Below are positions 58,340 through 64,000 of a DNA stretch of 64,000 bases, one piece after another. This DNA comes from an uncultured Draconibacterium sp. (lineage in GTDB: Bacteria; Bacteroidota; Bacteroidia; Bacteroidales; Prolixibacteraceae). A model generated the notes under the pieces. The model ran no database searches and had not been told where the DNA came from. It saw nothing but the letters and a program-made list of their open reading frames with translations. The stretch's first letter is position 1, and the number at the start of each line of letters is the position of its first letter. The DNA is taken from the NCBI RefSeq assembly GCF_913060805.1, contig NZ_CAJXTC010000019.1, positions 1-64,000 on the forward strand, given 5' to 3'. The position numbers were made by a program, and so were the translations under genes.

Positions 58340-58690
58340 ATGGGAGTAATTGAGATAGAGGGAATGAAATTTTATGCCTACCACGGGCATTTTGCGGCCG
58401 AACAAATTGTTGGCAACCACTTTGAAGTTTACCTGAGACTGGAAACGAACTGCGATGCTGCAGGCCAAAGCGACAATCTGGATGATGCGCTGAATTACCA
58501 GGCGGTGTACGAAACTGTAAAAGAGGTGATGCAAACAAAATCGGCCTTACTTGAAAATGTAAGCAAACGAATTTTAGATACCCTTTACAACCGCTTCCCT
58601 GCAATTGATAAAGCCCGCGTTAAAATCTCGAAAATGAATCCACCAATGGGAGGCGAAATCGAACGGGTAAGCGTTACGCTGGAGCGATAG
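58340..58690 (+). CDS. folB: Dihydroneopterin aldolase
   Basis: Folate pathway enzyme that cleaves dihydroneopterin to 6-hydroxymethyl-dihydropterin and glycolaldehyde. 116 residues, normal. Typical G-M-K-F-Y-A-Y-H-G at the N-terminus, D-D-A-L-N-Y and V-S-K-R-I-L-D in the middle, and K-M-N-P-P-M-G-G-E at the C-terminal active-site side. Divergent from glnS. Confidence 0.95.
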   Translation: MGVIEIEGMKFYAYHGHFAAEQIVGNHFEVYLRLETNCDAAGQSDNLDDALNYQAVYETVKEVMQTKSALLENVSKRILDTLYNRFPAIDKARVKISKMNPPMGGEIERVSVTLER

Positions 58691-58713
58691 TTTGTGGTCG
58701 CAGCTTACAGCTC

Positions 58714-58800
58714 GTCATCCTGAGCGAAGTCGAAGGATGGACTGAAAGGCTGAAGGATTGAAAGGCTGAAGGATTGAAGGATTGAAAAACTGAAGGACTG
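58714..58800. repeat. Dispersed repeat half-copy and short tandem repeats
   Basis: GTCATCCTGAGCGAAGTCGA (58714) matches the repeat at 9205. It runs into several imperfect copies of GAAAGGCTGAAGGATT and GAAGGATT (58746-58795). Non-coding. Confidence 0.6.
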
Positions 58801-58936
58801 GTGTCTTGAATGAAATAATGCTTTAATGCAGAAATGCTTTAATCAAAGAAACTCGAAGCTAGTAGCTCGCGACTCGAAGCTAACATAACCACATGTTATT
58901 AAATATTTAATCCCCAGCGCAATACTGACAATTATC

Positions 58937-59015
58937 AAATTATTCGAACTTCTTTTTCGTATTTTCGAAAAAAATAATTCAACCTTATACTCATGTTTTA
59001 TAGTTCGAATAATTT
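58937..59015. repeat. 14-bp inverted repeats 51 bases apart
   Basis: AAATTATTCGAACT (58937-58950) and AGTTCGAATAATTT (59002-59015) are exact reverse complements. The interior also holds TTCGAA-like words. Immediately upstream of the candidate RNA. Confidence 0.75.
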
Positions 59016-59179
59016 AAACGAAGGGAAGTGCCGAAAATCGTGCGCTACAGAGAAGAAGCGAGAGCTTCATGAGGGAAATAATCCAAAATCGACAGACGCC
59101 GGTTGGCAGCTAGGTGCCAGCGACTTGCATGTAAATGCAAACTGGCAAAATCGCAGAAAATAATACGATTTTATTTTTT
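59016..59179 (+). ncRNA. Candidate structured RNA ending in an intrinsic terminator
   Basis: Non-coding and G-rich compared with its AT-rich surroundings. Visible pairings: GAAGC-GAGA-GCTTC (59053-59067), TGGCA...TGCCA (59104-59119), competing with TGCCAG...TTGCAT-GTAA-ATGCAA...CTGGCA (59115-59147), and a final AAAATCG/CGATTTT stem with ATTTTTT (59147-59179). The 5' end is a guess. It matches no RNA family I recognise (not tmRNA or SRP RNA); a Bacteroidetes 6S-like RNA is one possibility. Confidence 0.4.
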
Positions 59180-59181
59180 GT

Positions 59182-59212
59182 GTTGCGAGAACTGCAAAAT
59201 TTTATATTTTTG
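59182..59212 (+). promoter_or_regulatory. Promoter of tRNA-Cys
   Basis: GTTG (59182-59185), 19 bases, TATTTTTG (59205-59212): an excellent Bacteroidetes -33/-7 pair, 19 bases before the tRNA. Confidence 0.75.
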
Positions 59213-59230
59213 CAGTCCGAAAACGTACAA

Positions 59231-59301
59231 GGTTCCTTGGCCGAGTGGCTAGGCAGCGGTCTGCAAAACCGTGTACGGCGGTTCGACTCCGCCAGGAACC
59301 T
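59231..59301 (+). tRNA. tRNA-Cys (GCA)
   Basis: The acceptor stem GGTTCCT pairs with AGGAACC, with discriminator T. The anticodon loop CTGCAAA has anticodon GCA. The T-arm GGCGGTTCGACTCCGCC is complete. The 3' CCA is not encoded. It marks the left edge of an AT-rich accessory region. Confidence 0.97.
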
Positions 59302-59324
59302 CATCGCAGAAATGCAATGAACTC

Positions 59325-59354
59325 AAAAAGAGAATCTTAACGATTCTCTTTTTT
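59325..59354 (+). terminator. Intrinsic terminator of tRNA-Cys
   Basis: AAAGAGAATC / GATTCTCTTT stem, loop TTAAC, T-run; 24 bases after the tRNA. Confidence 0.9.
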
Positions 59355-59357
59355 ATT

Positions 59358-59377
59358 TTGGGCGACCTTTGGGCGAC
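59358..59377. repeat. Direct repeat TTGGGCGAC at the island edge
   Basis: Two exact 9-base copies (59358-59366, 59369-59377), 11 bases apart, just after the tRNA terminator where the AT-rich region begins. The rest of the stretch to 59576 holds no gene. They could be recombinase-binding sites left from integration, which is inferred from position only. Confidence 0.45.
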
Positions 59378-59576
59378 ATAAATATTTCAAGGAGTTTTAT
59401 ATTGATTAATTACTTGTAAACTTGAAATGATTTCTGACGCAGAAAAACACGATTTTATCAGCTGAAGAATTGAAATAAAATTGAATTCTGACATCTATCT
59501 ATACAGACAGAATAATTCGGCTTAATAAACTTGATGGATTTTAATCATTTCCTTCAATCTCCAAAGGAATGTAAAA

Positions 59577-61355
59577 TTACAACCAGGGAAAGATATTAAA
59601 TGCAATATCAAAGATTAGGGCTGTAGAGACAACAATTATAACGATGATCCAAATGTGTATTTTACTTGCTTTAAAAGAACTATGATCTCGAGTAATTAAC
59701 CATATTGCTAAAACAAAGAGGACTAAGGAATAAGAAAATACTAAAGAAAAAGTTGAGGCCTGTTCTAACGAAGGCGTATTTTTAAAAATACTTATTTCTC
59801 CGGCAGCAAATAAGACAACAGCTGAAAAGATCCCCAAAATCTCAACTTGTTTACGATCACTCGACATTACATCATGCCTAATCTTTTCAATTGTTTTTCT
59901 CTCCCTGTTCAGGCTTTTATAAATGGACAAATGACTTTTTATATCTTCTATATCCCTTTTAAGGAAATTACAATCATTTAAAACTTTGTTATAATTAATT
60001 GGCAAAACAAAACTACTTGCAAGAAAGATATTTATCGATTCATCCCTATAAGAAATCTGTTTTGTACTTGAGTCTTTATCCAAAATATATCTTTGAAAAT
60101 CCACATCTTTACACCATTCAAACTTAACGAATAGCAATTTCAGTATTTCGTCAAAAACTGATATTCTATTTTCAATCAATACCTCATTAAAATTTTCGGC
60201 ATCCAAGAGTTGTTTCGTCGCTAAAGTATATTTTTTAAGAAATCTTGAATAGGGGAAATAATTGTGAACGTTTGTATCGTCTTGAATTGTTTTTATTCTA
60301 TCCAACTCTTTTATAACATTATCCCAAGAATCATCGTTCTGTAATCCAAAGCTAAACCGATTATTCAACAAGAAATTTAGAGCCAGTTCTCTTGTACGTT
60401 TCTCGTATCCAGAAAAATGGATTCCACTATTGTTAAACTGATCCTCATACTGAGCGACAAGGTTATCTATTTGAATATGATTTTTATTATTATCCTTATA
60501 ATGACGAATCAAATAGTAAATATCGGCCAAAGAATAAGGTTTATTTTCTTCCCTTTGGTTTTCTAAGGACTGAACTCTTTTCTCCGTTTCTTTCCTTGTT
60601 GTATTTCGAAAAAAGTTTTCTTCCCAAAAACCTTCATAATATTTAACTTCATATCGAAAATTATCTATTTCTCGATCTTGAAAGTCAAACGTATAGAAAT
60701 AACTCTTGGTATCCTCCCCAATTTTTTCAGAGATCTTTGATATAAGAAACCTGCACTTATCCATTAACAAGTCCTTATAATAAGTATCCGTATCCTTTTG
60801 CAGTGATACATAAGTCACGATTAGATCATTAAGAATATCAGTCTTTACAGATATTAAATGATCATATCCTGCAATCTCGCAATTCGCTTCAAAAAATTCC
60901 GCTTCATGGCGAATGCCAAAGTCATTATAATCTAACATTATTGCCTTCCCATAAAGCTGAAATCCACTCATGATGGACTTCTCTCCATTAATCACATTAC
61001 TTCGCAGTACCTTACACAAATTCTTAAGATGTTGAATAGAATGATTTTGAAAAGGAAGAATAAAAGAATGTAAAAAATGATCTATATCCTCCTCTTCGGC
61101 TTCAGAACTGTACACTCCATTGAGTATTCTATCAACAATAGGATCAATTTTGCTCTTTATGATCTCTTCTGTTTCAGCAAGATTTACGTACTCCCCTGAT
61201 AATATTATAAGATTAAGCTGTTTGTAGATTTGCTTAACTGCATCCGTCATTGTATCGAAATACTGGGTCTTATCAGATACAAACTCATCAAAGTCCCAAC
61301 TTTCGGGAAAAATATCATTCAGCCTGGTTATTAGCGCATTAAGAGGCATATTCAC
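59577..61355 (-). CDS. Large three-helix membrane protein, candidate effector paired with a Panacea-like antitoxin
   Basis: 592 residues. The first 500 are helical, charged and without a recognised domain. The end holds three transmembrane helices (about 504-524 VEILGIFSAVVLFAAGEISI, 534-554 and 566-588) with a short basic loop between them. The ATG at 61355 lies inside the upstream gene, a 17-base overlap, so the two are coupled. No catalytic motif is seen. Given the partner's family, a membrane-acting toxin or abortive-infection effector is a reasonable guess, not a demonstrated function. Confidence 0.75.
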   Translation of the reverse strand: MNMPLNALITRLNDIFPESWDFDEFVSDKTQYFDTMTDAVKQIYKQLNLIILSGEYVNLAETEEIIKSKIDPIVDRILNGVYSSEAEEEDIDHFLHSFILPFQNHSIQHLKNLCKVLRSNVINGEKSIMSGFQLYGKAIMLDYNDFGIRHEAEFFEANCEIAGYDHLISVKTDILNDLIVTYVSLQKDTDTYYKDLLMDKCRFLISKISEKIGEDTKSYFYTFDFQDREIDNFRYEVKYYEGFWEENFFRNTTRKETEKRVQSLENQREENKPYSLADIYYLIRHYKDNNKNHIQIDNLVAQYEDQFNNSGIHFSGYEKRTRELALNFLLNNRFSFGLQNDDSWDNVIKELDRIKTIQDDTNVHNYFPYSRFLKKYTLATKQLLDAENFNEVLIENRISVFDEILKLLFVKFEWCKDVDFQRYILDKDSSTKQISYRDESINIFLASSFVLPINYNKVLNDCNFLKRDIEDIKSHLSIYKSLNRERKTIEKIRHDVMSSDRKQVEILGIFSAVVLFAAGEISIFKNTPSLEQASTFSLVFSYSLVLFVLAIWLITRDHSSFKASKIHIWIIVIIVVSTALIFDIAFNIFPWL

Positions 61356-61893
61356 GAGAAGAATGCGAAAGAAGCAAATCTAAAGATTCGACCTCTATTA
61401 AATTATCTGGTATTTTAAAAGAATTCTTATGTAAATGCTTAGCAAAGCTATAAGCTCTTTGCCAACTATCAAAAGTGTGACTTAAATTTACTAATTCAAA
61501 AGCAGATGCTCCAATCAAATCAAAATTTAATTCTTTGAGTATCCTTATCGACTCCTTAATCTTATTCTCTGTCTCAGGAGAATCAAGTTCGTTTATGAAC
61601 GGATTCTTGATTGACAATGAGTCTTTACCAAGCCTATAATATTTCAGTTCGGATATTGAGTTATAAACATCACTCTCAACTGGCCCAAAAGGCAATGCAT
61701 AAAAGTTGTTGAAAACTTCAAGTAGATTTGTACTTTCATCCTTCGCAGAGACTGTACAAACAAAGAAGTGAATCTTAAACACTTTCAATCTACTAAGGTT
61801 ATTATTCTCGAAGGAACCAAAGGCTTCAATGTACCAATTTTCGAGCTGTTTGAGCAGAAATTCAAAAGCTGCTAATTTGTCTGAGTACGCCAT
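61339..61893 (-). CDS. Panacea (DUF4065/SocA)-like protein, candidate antitoxin
   Basis: 184 residues. F-Y-A-L-P-F-G-P-V-E-S-D-V-Y (65-78) and L-V-N-L-S-H-T-F-D-S-W (135-145) match the spacing and character of the Panacea domain, where G-P-V...V-Y and a later L-S-H...W are conserved. That domain serves as the antitoxin half of many unrelated toxin pairs. First gene of a two-gene unit, overlapping the membrane protein by 17 bases. The match is by eye, so it is moderately sure. Confidence 0.65.
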   Translation of the reverse strand: MAYSDKLAAFEFLLKQLENWYIEAFGSFENNNLSRLKVFKIHFFVCTVSAKDESTNLLEVFNNFYALPFGPVESDVYNSISELKYYRLGKDSLSIKNPFINELDSPETENKIKESIRILKELNFDLIGASAFELVNLSHTFDSWQRAYSFAKHLHKNSFKIPDNLIEVESLDLLLSHSSREYAS

Positions 61894-62041
61894 TATTGAT
61901 TGATTTGTCTTAAAGTTAGCGAAAATAGAATAAAATTAAAAGCGATATACATTCTTTGACTAATTATTTTTGTTAGTAAATAACCATTCTATTGGTGTGC
62001 TGTGTTGCAACAGAACGATATTCTCATTACTATCGTTTTAT
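61894..62041. other. Upstream region of the Panacea-like pair
   Basis: AT-rich; must hold the minus-strand promoter of the pair. No clear TAnnTTTG box or dyad found. Confidence 0.4.
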
Positions 62042-62433
62042 CTAAGTCTTATTTCCATTGCTGTTTATGTAATATTACCACCTCTTGGACCAGTATAAAT
62101 CGTTCTTCCTCCGGAATACGAAGATTTCCTGTAGGACTAACTGGGTTGGGTTGTTGTAGTGCGACCTCCAATTTGATTTTGATGAACATAGCAATACCCG
62201 TTGGCATTCAAAGTTTTGATTTTACACCGTACTCCTCTGTCTTGGTTGTACCTCAATGTTTGGCTATATTTTTTCTTTTCTCTCCTTTTTTGCCAATTCA
62301 ACATCGTACATTTCATCAGAACAACGTTCTCTATTTAACTCATTGTCATTTTTCTGAATTATTTCATCAATCCAACACCAGCTGCCGGAATTGCAACAAA
62401 AGTACCTACTGCCGGAATCCAAAACCTATTCAT
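62042..62433 (-). pseudogene. Frameshifted small protein gene with GPRGG tail
   Basis: Read across frames on the minus strand, coding fragments lie in order: a hydrophobic start (MNRFWIPAVGTFVAIPAAG, ATG at 62433), an acidic/basic helix (ERCSDEMYDVELAKKERKEK), a cysteine motif (GVRCKIKTLNANGYCYVHQ) and a tail GGRTIYTGPRGG that continues after a one-base shift as YYINSNGNKT. The RC...YCYVH and TGPRGG-x-YYIN modules occur together in intact small bacterial proteins. At least two or three frameshifts separate them. The first ATG overlaps the stop of the upstream membrane-protein gene by 8 bases, so it was once co-translated. Confidence 0.6.
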
Positions 62434-63178
62434 ACAATCTAACTTCATCTTTCACTTTTCTTATTAATTCATCAAATTCCATAAAAGCAGAAGCCAGTTC
62501 CAATGCAATTAATCCAATACTATATTCTGGGTCTTCTGCTTCTCCTATTCTGAACTGCTCCTCCCATAGCTTGACACCCTTCGTTGTATTGAACATGTTA
62601 ATGTTACGAGATTCTATCTTTTTTAAAATCTCAATGATTCCGATTGTAAGATACTTATCAAAAAACTTAAAATGTTCGCTGCTCTGATATGTCAGTTGAT
62701 TAAAAATATCACTAAGTCCGTTTAAAATGGACTCAACTGATGATTCTCTATCAATATCCAACTGCTCAATAGTCCCATCAACTTGTTCCTCAAGCTTTCC
62801 CTTGAGACTTTCCTTCAACTCATTTTCATTTAAATGGAATACAATTTCATAATCAGTTGGTTTATACCCTAAATACCACAAAATCGTCTCTTTAGCGGTT
62901 TCTACCTTTTCGACATAGTATTCCAAGGTTGGATTAAATAGAATTCGATCCCTGAGCCTGGGAAATTCGTAAGTAAGCAGATAAAATGGATAGCCGGTAA
63001 TAATGCCAGCCGCAAAAGTTGCATAAACCTGCCCAAGCACAACAATGATTTTATAATTAGACTCAACATCTAATAAAATAAGTTTGTACGCGAAAAGCCA
63101 GCTAAGATGGAAAAGAAATAAACTAAAAATCGTTTTATTTTTATTACGCCAATAAAGTGTAATCTTCATTAGATTCAT
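62426..63178 (-). CDS. Hypothetical two-helix membrane protein
   Basis: 250 residues. Two N-terminal helices (about 17-36 and 43-68, VYATFAAGIITGYPFYLL) followed by a long charged helical cytoplasmic part with no known motif. AT-rich codon usage like its island neighbours. The stop overlaps the start of the frameshifted gene. Function unknown; the island context suggests a defence or mobile-element role. Confidence 0.65.
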   Translation of the reverse strand: MNLMKITLYWRNKNKTIFSLFLFHLSWLFAYKLILLDVESNYKIIVVLGQVYATFAAGIITGYPFYLLTYEFPRLRDRILFNPTLEYYVEKVETAKETILWYLGYKPTDYEIVFHLNENELKESLKGKLEEQVDGTIEQLDIDRESSVESILNGLSDIFNQLTYQSSEHFKFFDKYLTIGIIEILKKIESRNINMFNTTKGVKLWEEQFRIGEAEDPEYSIGLIALELASAFMEFDELIRKVKDEVRLYE

Positions 63179-63364
63179 TTTTTATGATAATTCCTCTTTG
63201 AGTTTGGTTGCAAATACTACCAAACGCTCATTCAAAATATCAAAAATATTAAATATTGAACACTTCTTAGTCGCATACCTGCTTGTCGGATACTTGAATT
63301 CAGCAGCCTTGATGATATACATCTGTTTTTAGGGACCATCACGATATTAACAGGCATTAGCAAA
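63179..63364. other. Intergenic, no gene seen
   Basis: 186 AT-rich bases between two minus-strand genes. No clear hairpin or repeat noticed. Confidence 0.4.
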
Positions 63365-64000
63365 TTATATCTCAATATCTTTTATACAAGCCTTTAATAA
63401 TAAGTTTCCGAGATCTGTAAATTCAAAATAGCCTCTCTGTAATTCGACTTCATACTTATAACCTTCCTGGTTGTCTGAATCCATTTCGAGTTCGATTGCC
63501 GTCTCTCTTATTTCCTCTATTCCACCTGCATGTTCATTTTCAATTTCAGAATACTCATTCTCCAATCCACCAAGATGCTGATCTCTCAGAAATCGAATTA
63601 ATCCATTTAACTCAAGATTCTCAATATACAAATCGATATTTTCCGGGAAACTCAATCCATTCAATTTTTGCAAAATAGTTAGATTCCAAGCGCTTCTTAC
63701 TTTATGAAAAGGTATGATCCCATTAAGAGTGCCCATCGTTATCAATTTTCTCTCTTCAGACATAGAAGAATACTTCTCTGGTAGTTTTGGCATCTGTGTA
63801 ATATAAACATCAATTAGAGGAACGAACTGCCGTTCCTTTAGCGCAAATAAAATTTTAGCTTCATCAGAAGAAAGCGTTTCCAATATGGTTAATAATCTCG
63901 GATGCACATTGCTAAGTGTTGATTCAAATGATGCATTAACCAGCAGGTTTGCAAACATTTCAGCTAAATATTCATCATTCAAATAAGTAAATTTCTCCAA
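63365..64000 (-). CDS. DUF4393 / Abi-alpha-like protein, N-terminus outside the window
   Basis: 211 codons, open to the window edge; the apparent TTG start is just the last codon present, so the true start lies beyond. E-Y-L-A-E-M-F-A-N-L-L-V-N-A followed by V-H-P-R-L-L-T-I-L-E-T-L-S-S-D-E-A-K-I-L matches the DUF4393 core, named Abi-alpha because some members sit in abortive-infection loci. The C-terminus (F-E-F-T-D-L-G-N-L-L) looks like a winged-helix-type ending typical of the family. It is the rightmost gene of the island seen here. Confidence 0.7.
   Translation of the reverse strand: MEKFTYLNDEYLAEMFANLLVNASFESTLSNVHPRLLTILETLSSDEAKILFALKERQFVPLIDVYITQMPKLPEKYSSMSEERKLITMGTLNGIIPFHKVRSAWNLTILQKLNGLSFPENIDLYIENLELNGLIRFLRDQHLGGLENEYSEIENEHAGGIEEIRETAIELEMDSDNQEGYKYEVELQRGYFEFTDLGNLLLKACIKDIEI

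Noticed and set aside
62002..62442. 146-codon plus-strand frame in the island
   Set aside because: The opposite strand holds the recognisable fragments of the decayed gene, and this frame is Cys/Ser/Phe-rich antisense.

Overview
The window looks like the chromosome of a marine or anaerobic Bacteroidota, probably Marinilabiliales/Prolixibacteraceae-like. This is an inference from gene content: two TonB-dependent receptors, a GH29 fucosidase lipoprotein, a glutaminyl-tRNA synthetase, LytTR-type regulation, Bacteroidetes-style promoters (TTTG/GTTG, about 19 nt, TAnnTTTG), SC-type lipoboxes and the usual Bacteroidota intergenic hairpin repeats.

Layout. 1-11 kb holds housekeeping and periplasmic genes: PNPase (5' end outside the window), a prolyl oligopeptidase, a deoxynucleoside kinase, an OmpA/TPR-like lipoprotein, an M20 dipeptidase and a fucosidase. 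11.3-17.9 kb is an uncharacterised terpenoid-type locus: ferredoxin, radical SAM enzyme, DUF116-polyprenyl synthetase fusion, short alpha-toroid protein, and a class II (squalene-hopene-like) cyclase with an intact DXDD motif. 17.9-27.9 kb, on the minus strand, is a tight six-gene operon that reads as an extracellular electron-transfer conduit: b-type membrane cytochrome, FAD/NAD(P)/ferredoxin oxidoreductase, a 20-haem and a 52-haem c-type cytochrome, an outer-membrane barrel and a NrfJ-like lipoprotein. The 52-haem protein contains five 429-bp tandem repeats. 28-43 kb holds an M23 peptidase, a YitT transporter-like protein, leuS, gdhA, an LpxH-like phosphoesterase, an AlkA-like glycosylase and two TonB receptors. 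43-56 kb holds two small hypothetical genes, a BlaI/BlaR1-type pair with three phased operator dyads, a BNR-repeat protein, a membrane MutS-like ATPase and a LiaF/LytS/LytR envelope-sensing set. 56.5-59.3 kb holds glnS, folB, a candidate structured RNA and tRNA-Cys(GCA).

Downstream of tRNA-Cys the sequence becomes clearly AT-richer and carries accessory genes, all on the minus strand: a Panacea-like antitoxin overlapping a large three-helix membrane protein, a frameshifted small gene, a two-helix membrane protein and a DUF4393 (Abi-alpha-like) protein cut by the window edge. This looks like a defence-type genomic island at a tRNA gene.

The strongest candidates for undescribed systems are the terpenoid/radical SAM locus, the 52+20 haem conduit and the Panacea-linked membrane effector. 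All function calls rest on motifs read by eye; no database search was run.
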